The notes beneath the pieces were generated by a model that saw nothing but the letters and a program-made list of their open reading frames with translations, did not search any database and was not told the DNA's origin. From contig CM055106.1 in assembly GCA_029204225.1 (NCBI GenBank), positions 20,899,285 through 20,963,284 of the forward strand: a stretch of DNA of 64,000 bases, in the 5' to 3' direction. The position numbers and the translations under genes were made by a program. Each line of letters starts with the position of its first letter. Positions within the stretch are counted from its first letter, which is position 1. Shown piece after piece: positions 12,396 through 22,179 of the stretch. The DNA comes from Diphasiastrum complanatum. Lineage: Eukaryota > Streptophyta > Lycopodiopsida > Lycopodiales > Lycopodiaceae.

Positions 12396-13110
12396 CATAG
12401 TTGCAGCGCGATTCCCGAATCGCGATTCCGATTCGCGATTCGGGATTTTCCCAGAATCGTGTAGAATCGATTTTTTTTTTTTTTTTGAAATTTTTTTAGG
12501 CAATATGGGTATCAGATGAAAGCTCTGATCGAGGGGATTATGATTGTGTAGTTTGCCGACTGTTTCGGGTGCGAAACACCAAAAAGTGTGTTTTCACTCG
12601 GGGAGTTGGAAGGCCAAATCATGAAGAGGCCTTACCGTCGGGGCCGAGGTCTACCGGCAGCCCTCGGACCCCGCCGTTGGGGGGCGTTGCCACCCAAACC
12701 CCCCACCAGGGGGCTACCGCCCCCCGAACCCCCCGTTTCCCAGGGGGCTACTGTCCCCCGAACCCCCTAGAGCTTCTTGCTATATAGACATTGTAGATAA
12801 AAATGCCACCGCCCCCCTGTAGATAAAAATGGGGTCCAAATGCGCGCCGAGAAGGGCCCAATATTTATGCCCCCAACTGTATGTACATTGCACTCACATC
12901 TCTAGTGAACCAATTGCAAAAGTGATCATCATCCATACAGTTGATAGTCCAAACTGTAGCATTAACATTTACTGAAAACCAGAGCAAATGACAACCGGAT
13001 AGCTACTGAAAATAAGATCTGTTTGTGCCTCATCTACTGCACTTATGAGAGGCAAAACGCTGGTTTGACCATTGATCCCCTAAAAAAATTTCAGCAATAA
13101 GCTATTTTTT

Positions 13111-13165
<55 letters not shown>

Positions 13166-13219
13166 CGATTCTGGGTCGCGAATCGCAGACCCAGCGAATC
13201 GAGATTCGCTGCAACTATG
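12396..13219. mobile_element. Non-autonomous hAT-type transposon, 824 bp
   Basis: Both ends read CATAGTTGCAGCG inward (13-base terminal inverted repeat), and the element is flanked by an identical 8-bp duplication CTTTGAAG (12388-12395 and 13220-13227). An 8-bp target duplication and a short TIR starting CA are typical of the hAT superfamily. The subterminal regions are packed with copies of GAATCG/CGATTC, as hAT transposases bind subterminal repeats. Inside are a very GC-rich block at about 12605-12775 with repeated CCCCCCGAACCCCC-type units, and an AT microsatellite. No transposase frame exists, so it must have been moved by another element. Confidence 0.85.
13112..13162. repeat. AT dinucleotide microsatellite
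   Basis: About 25 uninterrupted AT units inside the hAT-type element, near its right end. The tract abuts the subterminal GATTC-rich part. Confidence 0.95.
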
Positions 13220-13355
13220 CTTTGAAGATGTACAAGGAATTCCATTTACAAGGGTATTAGTGCATTTGTCCCCTCAATTTTATATTCCTATATTTGAAAC
13301 CTACAAATCAAGTGGACACATATCTATCACCAATCAGATCCAACATAAGTGCCAC

Positions 13356-13461
13356 CCATCTGCGTTAATATATCATGAATATAGCTATCTAATACCTTCA
13401 TAAAAGAGCTTGCAAGGTCATTGATTTCATTTCCGATTGAACCTGCTTCCAAGCTTCCTAT
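13356..13461 (-). CDS. PAT1: PAT1 homologue, exon 3
   Basis: Follows TTTTGCAG and codes for IGSLEAGSIGNEINDLASSF, the counterpart of the SLSDIDDLASTFSKLN stretch of plant PAT1. I end it at 13356, before GTGGC, because this leaves phase 1 and joins exon 4 in frame. The full model is then 2427 nt, exactly 809 codons with the stop. A better-looking donor, AAG|GTATTA after 13396, would end it in phase 0 and would require one more exon. The conserved part is certain; the 3' edge is not. Confidence 0.75.
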
Positions 13462-13779
13462 CTGCAAAAAACATAAATCATGTTCCTATAAAAAGTTGAG
13501 AAATTCTTCAAAACACAGACACAAATAAGTGTACATACATATTTTCTAGTTAATAATTTGCTTCGAAACAAAACAACATGGTGAAATTTCAAATACCAAC
13601 ATAGGAATAGTACACCATAACTTAGCTTGATGAAGACAAAGCATACGAAATACTTTGCTAAACTTGCATTTTTTCCAAAATAAATCACAAAGAAAACAAA
13701 CTCAATTTAACTTATAAAGTCACTTTGATAACAATAAATGTTACCATTTTTCACACAAAAGAGGTGGGAAAATCCAAAC

Positions 13780-13910
13780 CTCTTCTGCTTCTCCAACTTC
13801 TTCTGCAAAATCTAATTCTCCAACATTGTCATCTTCATCCAACCCTCCAAGTTCCACTTCTTCAGCTCTCCCAAAAAAAGAATACTGTGAAGCATCAAAG
13901 CATTCCTTCG
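13780..13910 (-). CDS. PAT1: PAT1 homologue, exon 2
   Basis: Bounded by TTTTGCAG and GAAGAG|GTTTGG. It codes for KECFDASQYSFFGRAEEVEL and GGLDEDD, the hallmark N-terminal motif of plant PAT1 proteins (FDASQYxFFG then EELELGGL-type sequence), followed by an acidic tail. It begins in phase 1 and ends in phase 0, matching exons 1 and 3. Confidence 0.9.
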
Positions 13911-14238
13911 CTGCAAAATAAGTCATTAATTAATCAAAATGACAACGCATTATGCTACAATGGCAATCGATAAATGAAATCCAATTTGAGAAAACCAGTC
14001 ATCATATTTCTGAATTCAACATCCTTTTTTCATTTCAAAGTTACTGCCAAGTAAAGGGTGGCAGAGTCCTAAAGTCAAGCATTAAAACTGCTAGCTTATA
14101 GAATTCTGGATACAAGAAAAGATGAAAATCTTCCCACACGTTCAAAACACAGATGATTAAGTTAATAGAGAACACTGCAGATTGTTTAATCAAAATAGAG
14201 CAACAAATGAAAGTTCAAAGTCTTAGAATAAGTCAGAC

Positions 14239-14317
14239 CTCCAAATGCTTCCAAGTCCTTGGAATAAGGAAGAAGGTCCAAAAGAGCATCCGGTTCGCTA
14301 TCTCTGAGAGTTTCCAT
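14239..14317 (-). CDS. PAT1: PAT1 homologue, exon 1 with start codon
   Basis: The ATG at 14317 opens 26 codons (METLRDSEPDALLDLLPYSK and six more) ending FG before a GG|GTCTGA donor. The one leftover base completes an Ala codon with exon 2, giving FGA-KECFDASQY. Short acidic N-terminal leaders before FDASQY occur in plant PAT1 proteins, which supports this start. Upstream sequence has no in-frame competitor that I can see. Confidence 0.75.
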
Positions 14318-14824
14318 GCGCGTAAAATCGCCACAGCACTTCTAATAGTTTTCAGTTTTATACAAGATAAGAAATTTCAAGAAACACGGCTCCTTAAAAT
14401 CTTGTGATTTATATTCTTCAGATTGTTAGCCTACCGTAGCCCCACCTCGATGATGGAAGAGAGACGACAAGTTATAATGTGACATGAGCAATCTTTATCA
14501 ATGCTTCCAATTCATTAAAGTTCATACGAGTAAAAGGATCATGGAAGAGGAAACCTAATAAATAGCTTTGATGTGACTCGATCTTTAACGACTAAAATGA
14601 GTTTTTTCTTGCTGTCCGGAATTTGCAAAACCCGCATGATGGTAACCATTTCAAAGATGGAGTAATAAATAAGAAGGAAACAGTTTACAAATCTTGCTAT
14701 ACGTCGCGTTTGTGAAAAGCGGGTGCAAACCAACTACACACACTGAAGAAGTTTAATATGGACCGCTAATTGAAAAAAGCTAAACCATATCTCTCCCAAA
14801 AGCCAGATGAAATAACAGTGTTTG

Positions 14825-14975
14825 CTGTGACCTGTGACCTCGAATACGCGGGCTCTAATCCCAGTTGCTGCAGAAAAGGAAGATCTAGGAGCCTTGTGTT
14901 CCAGTCATGGCTATGCCTGTGCATGTGCAGTGTAAATATTGGGCATATTGAGGCTAGTGCTATGAAAAACATGCA
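14825..14975 (+). repeat. SINE-like fragment (B-box-like motif)
   Basis: Contains GGGCTCTAATCCCAGTTGCTG, close to a pol III B-box (GGTTCGANNCC), followed by a short stretch with GTCATGGCTATGCC. A second piece at 15555-15660 has the same order of motifs. This is the sort of similarity left by a tRNA-derived SINE, but I found no clean A-box or target duplication. Confidence 0.25.
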
Positions 14976-15554
14976 AAAATAAAAACAAAATCTAAACCAC
15001 AAGACCTGATAATGGCATCCTTGCAAAGATAGATACTGTTCCAAACTGGACAGAAAGAAATAAGGCAAGAGGGACGATGAGGAAATAATTTTCAAGCCGA
15101 ATATATAGATCTGTTGCTTAAGAAATTGCTATTTATTCTAAGCTAAGCTCATATGCATATCATTTCATATGTATACCGTCCTCAATCGATAATGTTTTCC
15201 TCGGGCCTCCAAATTTGCTGTTCAATGGATCAAAATGAGCTCCAAAAACGAGAGAACATGAATATTGGCATCAGATCACTGTGCGTTTAGCAGCAGCAGA
15301 TGCGAGAATGATAAAAACCCAGCATCGGAGCTCTTCGCGATCCAGAAACAATAAGCGAAGAATGAGGATGAAGGAAACGTAATGGATAATCCATCGAGAG
15401 TTGGAAGAAGGTCATGTGGCCGGACATTTTAGACCAGGCTGCCAAATCTAGCGGCAGCGGACCAGTGCAGGACCATTATTTTCTTAAGCCAAATATAAAT
15501 GTTTGGCTAAGGTAAGTAAAAATTTTGTATAGCAATTGCAACGGGGTATATGGG

Positions 15555-15660
15555 TAGATTTGTAAACTTTGACTGACTAGGCGCAGGCTCGATTCCCAAC
15601 TGCTGTGAAGTGACATATTAGCCATGCCCAAATAGTTGTGTATATGTTGTATATAACTAA
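15555..15660 (+). repeat. SINE-like fragment, second copy
   Basis: Has GGCTCGATTCCCAACTGCTG, a good B-box-like motif, then TTAGCCATGCCC, paralleling the piece at 14825-14975. It ends near an A-rich run at about 15679-15690. Confidence 0.3.
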
Positions 15661-16059
15661 CCACTATTTTAACACGTTAAAAAAAAAAATTGTATGTTAA
15701 TTTATGAATGTGTTTTTTATGGATCTTTTATTAATATATAGCGTTTTTTAAACTATCACAGTGGATTTTGCAATAACCATTACTGGTTACTTAGTGGTGG
15801 GCTCCCAAAGATCTAAGGGTGAGAAAATATCATACGATCTTTAAAAGATGGTGGCATCACACGAGTTTCACCATTAGATGATTGTTACAATCATGGTACA
15901 AAATACACTCATACTAGTATTGGTACTTAATAGGGTAACAACATGGGTACTGGCTAGCTCTGAATCCATGTTCTTTTATAAAAGTTTACTAGAAAATATA
16001 CGCATCAAGTCCATGTATCTATAGCGTACTAATAAACTTTGATCAGAAACTAACTTATA

Positions 16060-16445
16060 CTTGAAGCTTGGCATTTGCAAGCTATAATGCATGTGGAAGG
16101 CCTTGAAACTGCCTAATAAAGAGAGTCAAAAAAATTTAGCATGATGTTGTTTCTCTTCTAGTGTGATGCTTTCATTTACCGGTGAATTGAATATCAATTC
16201 TCATGGTGTACTTGTCGATTGAGTCGAAGAAAGAACATGATAGCTTGAATCCACACTGGTTAGATACTTTTATTGGCTTATCATGATCCTTCTATTCGCT
16301 TTGTCTTTGGTTATCTCCATGCCAAGAAGATAGTGCATTGGGCCGAAATCAATCATGTCGATTTTCTTCGACAATAGAGACTTCGTCGCTTGCAGTAGTT
16401 GTTTCGAATTGCTGATGATTAGATAATCATCAATGTATAATGCTA
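16060..16445 (-). pseudogene. Copia reverse transcriptase fragment
   Basis: On the minus strand from 16445 it reads as copia RT: YIDDYLIISNSKQLL, then KIDMIDFGPMHYLLGMEI, the YxDD active-site and MxDLG-xxYxLGxEI motifs. Stops and frame changes follow. It lies on the 3' side of the intact copia element and in the same orientation as the integrase piece at 22180-22915. The two may be halves of one older copia split by the younger insertion, though 16446-16931 is unexplained. Confidence 0.75.
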
Positions 16446-16496
16446 TTATAACATAGCTTGAATTTTGGATCCATGGGCGAGTCTATGGACTTGGTG

Positions 16497-16740
16497 TATG
16501 TGTGTGTGTGTGTCAAAAAAAAAAAAAGATCCATCGATGACGGGCCGACGATCTAGGCGGCGGGTGTGAAGTGGGTCTATGTGAATGTGTGCATGTGTGT
16601 GTGCATGTGCAAAGTGTGTGAAGTGTGCAAAGTGTGTGTGCATGTGTGTACCATCAAATTCACCATCAAACTCACACACCACAAGCCAGATAAAGCTAGA
16701 TCCATCAAGATTCAGCCAGATCTAGCGAGATCAGCGATGG
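16497..16740. repeat. TG-rich simple repeats and gypsy tail scrap
   Basis: TG runs at 16497-16513 and 16580-16650 (GTGTGCATG and AAGTGTG units) flank an A run. At 16680-16725 a stretch reading KARSIKIQPDLARS matches the end of the gypsy pol frame at about 62010-62055, so a piece of that gypsy family's 3' end is present. Confidence 0.6.
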
Positions 16741-16931
16741 ATTGGATGAAGTCTTTTTCATTTTGGCAGTGAACTAATGAGTTTATACAAACTCTATTAT
16801 ATATTGAAATCATACAAATGTACTTCTTTTTTAAATTCAATAGAAGGAGAAAGTCTGCATTCCAAAAGCAGAATGAGGCTTTTCTAGCCTATTAAGCTAT
16901 TTGGCTGGATAAGGGGGGATCCCCACCAATG

Positions 16932-17576
16932 TGAAAAGTACAGTACTAAGGACCATAAATGGATCTTTGAATGATCCACAAGGTGATTGTATGCTTGTTA
17001 AACAATCTATCAGAAACTAGTCATTAGAAAACAAGATTTAGTTTAACAGCTTGATAGGAAACAAGAAGAGACAATCAAAGCATTGATCAATTAGTATAAT
17101 CCAACTCCACACGTGTGGAAATAAGGCTGTAGTACGGCCTGTAGACAGTGTTTACAAAGTGCCAAAGCTGGGTTTCATTGGAAATCAAGAGTAATCACCA
17201 TACAATGAGAGGAAACTCGAGTTTCTCCTTGAGGCTCCAAAAAGTTTCTATCTTCTCACTATGGAGAATGGGAATACATAGTAAAACACACTTATTTTGC
17301 AAAGTTAGGTGAAAATCCAGCATGTAATAAGGAAGTAGACTCCACTTTCTTGCCCTAATGTGAAAACCCTAGCCTAGATCCAAGAGTCATGCTTGGTAGG
17401 TGCATGGTAGGTACAAATCTCATCATAAATCATGGTCTAGATCCTACAAAGTAGGAATCACTACCAAATGGACACAACCACTCCTCTTGACTCGTGGTAA
17501 CCTACTTTAGGTGTGTATGTACAAGTGGCACTTTGGCCATTCAAGTAACCAACAAACAATATTGACAAAATGTACA
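16932..17576 (-). mobile_element. Copia element, 3' LTR (645 bp)
   Basis: Starts TGAAAAGTACAG and ends AAAATGTACA on the plus strand. It is the partner of 21495-22139, with about 16 differences over 645 bp by eye. The five bases outside it (CAATG) do not match those outside the other LTR (ATATT). It carries the palindrome CCACACGTGTGG at 17108-17119. Confidence 0.92.
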
Positions 17577-20500
17577 ATAATAATGTGATGTCCTCAAAGG
17601 ATGCTTCATCACAACCAATAGATGCTTTTACATGTTGCTCCATTGGTGTCTCAATGCCTTTACAATTCTTCATTCCAAATCTATCTAGGATGGATGCAGC
17701 ATATTTAGATTGACAAATGAAGCTAAAATCACATCCTCTAATAACCTCTATTCCAAGAATGAAGCTCAATAGGCCGAGATCTACCATCTTAGACTCTTTT
17801 GCTAAAGTAATTTTTACATCTCTAATTCCATCTAGATTATTACCACTCAAGATAATGTCATCTACATACAAAACAAGAATAATGATCATGCCATCATGAA
17901 AACTTATATACAATGATGGATCATAGGCACTCATTACAAAATTGATGGAAATGAGAAAAGAGTTTAGCCTAGAGTACCCTGCTCTAGGTGCTTGCTTGAG
18001 TCCATAAAGGCTATTCTTCAAAAAACACACCTTTCCTTTATGCTTTGCCTTGATGAAGCCCTCGGGTTGCCTCATGTAGATCTCTTCCTCCAAATAACCA
18101 TTGAGGAATGCATTTGTGAAGTCAAGTTGGAATAGCTCCCAATTGAAGGTTGTAGCAAGACTAATGATCAACCTGATAGTAACAAGCTTAGCCACAGGAG
18201 CAAAAGTCTCATCATAATCAATGCCTTTGGTTTGTAAAAAACCTTTGGCAACAAGCCTAGCTTTATGCTTGCTTATTGATCCATCTTGATTATACTTCAA
18301 TCTAAATACCCACTTACAATCAAGAGGTTTCTTCCCTTGAGGAAGATCCACAAGATCCCAATTATGATTCTCAATGAGAGCATCATACTCTACTTGCATA
18401 GCATCCATCCAAATTTTAGACTTACAAGCATCTTCATAGCATGTTGGCTCATCTAACATTGAAGTAAGAAAGGTGTAAGATGTGAAAGATGATGAGCCTT
18501 CCCTTTGACCACCTTGACCATCATAGGTGAGCCTCAATGGCTCGGATCTTGCCCTTGTAGATCTTCTTGGAGTTCTTGGAGTTCTTGCATCTTGAGGTGG
18601 ATCCTCAAGTTCTTCTTCACTTGGAAGCTCCTCCTCCATCCTAGCATGATCCTTGGCATCAAGATGATTAGTAGCATTATCATCCAAATCACAAGCATGT
18701 CCTTCATAAAAAATAACATCCCTACTCACTATCACCTTGCTAGTGATGGGATTGAAGACTCTATAACCTTTGCTATTCTCACCATATCCCACAAAGATGC
18801 CTTTGATGGATGTTGCATCATCCTTCCTTCTCTTATCCAAGGACTGGTGTACATAGCAAGTGGATCCAAAAACTTTGAGATCCTTAAGATTGGGCTTCTC
18901 TCCAAATAGAGCTTCAAATGGTGTGATTCTTCCAATGGCTTGGTTTGGCAATCTATTGCACAAATAGTTAGCACAAGTTATTGCTTCACCCCAAAATGGT
19001 TTGGATAGAGAAGCATCTAGCCTTAAGGCCTTAGCACACTCACAAAGAGATCTATTTCTTCTCTCACTCACTCCATTTTGTTGAGGGGTGTATGGACATG
19101 ACAACTCCCTCTTTATGCCATTAGAACTATAAAAGTCAATCAACTTATTGGAGATATATTCACCTCCATTATCACTCCTTAATACCTTAATCTTGGTACT
19201 AAGTTGATTTTCTACCAAAGTCTTGAACTTTACAAAAGAATCAAACACCATTGATTTGCTAGACAAGAGGTACATCCAACAAAATCTAGAAAAGTCATCA
19301 ATGAAGATTACATAGTACTTGGCACCACCATTAGACTCATGTGAGAAACTATGAACATCCGAATGGAGGAGTTCAAGAGGAGAGTTTGATCTTGATGTAG
19401 ATCTTGAGAAGGGTAATTTGTGAGCCTTTGAGAGGCTGCATGCTTCACATCTCTTCCCACACTTTGACAAATGCTTGGGGAGTCCAACTGCAAGCTCCTT
19501 TGCGACCATAGATTCCATGGCTTTGTAGTTGGGGTGGCCCGACCTTTTGTGCCATAGTTCCACCTTTGCCAGTTTAACACTCTCCACTGCAACATTAGCA
19601 TCAAGCTTAAACAATCTACCTTGCTTAAAGCCTTTGGCTATACATTCATCATTTCTAAGGATGGAACAAATTCCATGCTTAAATTGTACATCTAGGCCAT
19701 TATCCATTAACTGGCCAACACTAAGCAAATTCTTGGTTAACTTAGAAACATAAAGAACATTATCAAGATTCATCCTTTTGGATGATCCCACATACAAGGG
19801 AATTGTTCCTATTCCACTTATCTTACATTCTTGACTACTTGCAATATAGATTGATCTATGTAAATCATTGTAAGAAAGTAAGGTGGAGAATATGTCCTTT
19901 TGATATGTCATGTGGGAACTTGCCCCACTATCAATCCACCAAGAATCATTGGTGTTGCTCTTGGATGATGGTGGTTTGTTGGAAACCATCAAGGATGACT
20001 CTTCATCCTCTTCCTCCTCCTCCTGATGTGCAATGTTGCTTTGTTTGCTCTCTGGTGTATTCTTCTTCTTGAGACATTTTGATGCAAAATGTCCTTTCTT
20101 TCCACAGAAAAAACATTTGTACTTGGACTTGTCTTTGATCTTGCCCTTTGAGCTTGAAGCCTCATCCTCCTCCTTGGTCTCCTTGAAGTGCTTCTTCTTG
20201 CCATTGGTCTTCTTCTTGCTTTTGAATGAGAAATTAGCTTTCTCATCACCATCCTGCAGAGAAATAGCATTCATTCTTACATTGGTATGCAACATCCTAC
20301 ACTCTTTAGCTACTAATACACTGTGTAGCTTTTCTATAGTAGGCAAAGTGTCTTGGATTGCAAAGCTTTGGACCAAATTTGTAAAGCCACTCCCTAGACC
20401 ATTGAGGACAATCTGAACAAGCTCACTATCTTGAATCTTCTCTCCAATGGAAGCTAACTCCCTATTGAAAGACTTGATTCTTAGCACATAATCTTGTGCA

Positions 20501-20862
20501 CTCTCATAACTCCTCTTCATGCTTTGTAGAATCTGATTCCTAAGCATGAGAACCCTCGAAGTGTTACTAGACTCATAGATAGATTTTAAAGATTCCCAAG
20601 CCTCTTTAACACTCTTACATAATGATACTTCCCTTAAAAGGTCATTGCTTACATTCATCTTAATACAGTGAAGTGCAAGCCTAGACCTCTTCTTGTATCT
20701 CACTAATTCATGTCCACCTAGAGGTTCACCTTCATCATCTATTAGAAACTCATAAAGATCCTGGAGCACCATTAGTGACTCCATCCTAACTTTCCAAATA
20801 GCATAATTGGTAGAATTTAACCTCTCACTAGCTTCTAGAAGGTAGGCTCCCACTGATCCCAT
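17461..20862 (-). CDS. Copia gag-pol polyprotein, lacking RNase H
   Basis: One uninterrupted frame of 1133 codons from an ATG at 20862. In order: UBN2-like gag (about 1-200), zinc knuckle CFFCGKKGHFASKC (250-263), aspartic protease WWIDSGASSHM (D311), pre-integrase LWHKRSGHPN (about 436-445), integrase with D502, D564 and E600 in D-D-35-E spacing, and reverse transcriptase with LDFTNAFLNG (D914) and YVDD (999-1002). After FEDI (about 1092) the frame runs straight into the 3' LTR at 17576, so the last 39 residues are LTR read-through. The whole RNase H domain and the polypurine tract are missing. Everything upstream looks intact, so it is a young element crippled by one deletion. A Trp-to-Gly change in QAPRAGYSRL (usually QAPRAWY) may also harm RT. 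Confidence 0.93.
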   Translation of the reverse strand: MGSVGAYLLEASERLNSTNYAIWKVRMESLMVLQDLYEFLIDDEGEPLGGHELVRYKKRSRLALHCIKMNVSNDLLREVSLCKSVKEAWESLKSIYESSNTSRVLMLRNQILQSMKRSYESAQDYVLRIKSFNRELASIGEKIQDSELVQIVLNGLGSGFTNLVQSFAIQDTLPTIEKLHSVLVAKECRMLHTNVRMNAISLQDGDEKANFSFKSKKKTNGKKKHFKETKEEDEASSSKGKIKDKSKYKCFFCGKKGHFASKCLKKKNTPESKQSNIAHQEEEEEDEESSLMVSNKPPSSKSNTNDSWWIDSGASSHMTYQKDIFSTLLSYNDLHRSIYIASSQECKISGIGTIPLYVGSSKRMNLDNVLYVSKLTKNLLSVGQLMDNGLDVQFKHGICSILRNDECIAKGFKQGRLFKLDANVAVESVKLAKVELWHKRSGHPNYKAMESMVAKELAVGLPKHLSKCGKRCEACSLSKAHKLPFSRSTSRSNSPLELLHSDVHSFSHESNGGAKYYVIFIDDFSRFCWMYLLSSKSMVFDSFVKFKTLVENQLSTKIKVLRSDNGGEYISNKLIDFYSSNGIKRELSCPYTPQQNGVSERRNRSLCECAKALRLDASLSKPFWGEAITCANYLCNRLPNQAIGRITPFEALFGEKPNLKDLKVFGSTCYVHQSLDKRRKDDATSIKGIFVGYGENSKGYRVFNPITSKVIVSRDVIFYEGHACDLDDNATNHLDAKDHARMEEELPSEEELEDPPQDARTPRTPRRSTRARSEPLRLTYDGQGGQREGSSSFTSYTFLTSMLDEPTCYEDACKSKIWMDAMQVEYDALIENHNWDLVDLPQGKKPLDCKWVFRLKYNQDGSISKHKARLVAKGFLQTKGIDYDETFAPVAKLVTIRLIISLATTFNWELFQLDFTNAFLNGYLEEEIYMRQPEGFIKAKHKGKVCFLKNSLYGLKQAPRAGYSRLNSFLISINFVMSAYDPSLYISFHDGMIIILVLYVDDIILSGNNLDGIRDVKITLAKESKMVDLGLLSFILGIEVIRGCDFSFICQSKYAASILDRFGMKNCKGIETPMEQHVKASIGCDEASFEDITLLLYILSILFVGYLNGQSATCTYTPKVGYHESRGVVVSIW

Positions 20863-21494
20863 CTTACTAGCAAGATTCTACACACAAGATATAGATTTGT
20901 TTGGACGTGAAACTCACAAAGGTTTCTAACTTGCAGTGTTTCACTCAAATGTTGACTTCTAATCCAACAGATGGATTTGTAATCACAATTCTATCACTCC
21001 CTCACAAAGCTGGAATGAAGATAAGATGAGATGAAAACTACACTCAAGCAAATCTTGCCAATCTTGGCTATTCTTGGACAAAAACTGACTCTATCTCTCT
21101 CATTCACTTTGTACTTTCAAGACCTGGTTTTCACTTTAAGAAGGTCTAAAATCAGCCTAGATTAATTAGTTTTCATGAAACAAATTCAAAACTAATCAAT
21201 GGCAAGTGATCTTGGTAGCTTATCCTAGGATTTGCACCAAAAATTACATCAAACTGACACCAGATGAATTTTCTATGATCCAATGAATATGGGTTATTAA
21301 ATGCTGGTTCAGAGATGCCCACACGTGTGAATAGTACGGATTTTGATCTTGAAAAAAGTTTGGGATCAAATCCCCTCACCAAAACTTGGATACCAGCTCG
21401 CCCTTCCAATACTAGCTTTTTGCACCAAAACCTGTTAAAACTGGATTAGATTCAGACACAGATCAATGGCCTTCTACTTGGCTCAGATACCATT
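20863..21494 (-). other. Copia 5' leader
   Basis: Non-coding region between the primer-binding site and the gag ATG, about 630 bp. It includes another CACACGTGTG palindrome near 21321-21330. The element's genomic RNA leader would lie here. Confidence 0.7.
21481..21492 (-). other. Primer-binding site, initiator tRNA-Met type
   Basis: The minus strand reads TGGTATCTGAGCC two bases inside the 5' LTR. The usual plant copia site complementary to the 3' end of initiator tRNA-Met is TGGTATCAGAGCC, so there is one mismatch. Confidence 0.85.
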
Positions 21495-22139
21495 TGAAAA
21501 GTACAGTACTAAGGACCATAAATGGATCTTTGAATGATCCACAAGGTGATTGTATGCTTGTTAAACAATCTATCAGAAATTAGTCATCAGAAAACAAGAT
21601 CTAGTTTAGCAGCTTGATAGGAAACAAGTAGAGACAATCAAAGCATTGATCAATTAGTATAATCCAACCCCACACGTGTGGAAATAAGGCTGTAGTATGA
21701 CCTGTAGACAGTGTTTACAAAGTGCCAAAGCTGGGTTTCATTGGAAATCAAGAGAAATCACCATACAATGAAAGGAAACTCGAGTTTCTCTTTGAGGCTC
21801 CAAAAAGTTTCTATCTTCTCACTATGGAGAATGGGAATACATAGTAAAACACACTTCCTTTGCAAAGTTAGGTGAAAATCTAGCATGTAATAAGGAAGTA
21901 GACTCCACTTTCTTGCCCTAATGTGAAAACCCTAGCCTAGATCCAAGAGTCATGCTTGGTAGGTGCATGGTAGGTACAAATCTCATCATAAATTATGGTC
22001 TAGATCCTACAAAGTAGGAATCACTACCAAATGGACACAACCACTCCTCTTGACTCGTGGTAACCTACTTTAGGTGTGTATGTACAAGTGGCACTTTGGC
22101 CATTCAAGTAACCAACAAACACTATTGACAAAATGTACA
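21495..22139 (-). mobile_element. Copia element, 5' LTR (645 bp)
   Basis: Same length and boundaries as 16932-17576 (TGAAAAG...TGTACA), about 97.5% identical by eye. The primer-binding site on its inner side shows that this is the 5' end of a minus-strand element. To its right lies an older copia integrase on the same strand. Confidence 0.92.
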
Positions 22140-22179
22140 ATATTCTACATGGCTAGATTTGCCAATGTAGGCAATTTTT

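Larger units (their letters stand above)
7205..13355 (-). other. Third intron of PAT1, with nested elements
   Basis: Sequence between the exon 3 donor and the exon 4 acceptor, about 6.15 kb. It holds a pyrimidine microsatellite (7441-7475), a degenerate plus-strand LTR element (about 7864-10659) and an hAT-type element (12396-13219). An intron this long is usual in retrotransposon-rich plant genomes. The extent depends on the exon 3 donor chosen. If the alternative donor after 13396 is used, a further small exon must lie somewhere inside. Confidence 0.6.
14318..16059. other. PAT1 5' flank and intergenic DNA
   Basis: Should contain the PAT1 5' UTR and promoter, though I cannot place a TATA box or a transcription start. 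No other gene is visible. Two short SINE-like pieces lie at about 14825-14975 and 15555-15660. Confidence 0.4.

Noticed and set aside
12569-12787. Pro/Arg-rich frames in two registers
   Set aside because: They fall in the GC-rich core of the hAT-type element and reflect its base composition and internal repeats.
14825-14900. A tRNA gene
   Set aside because: There is a B-box-like motif but no cloverleaf, acceptor stem or A-box that I could build.
16932-22139. Target duplication for the intact-looking copia element
   Set aside because: Flanks CAATG and ATATT differ; the shared AT after TGTACA is by chance.
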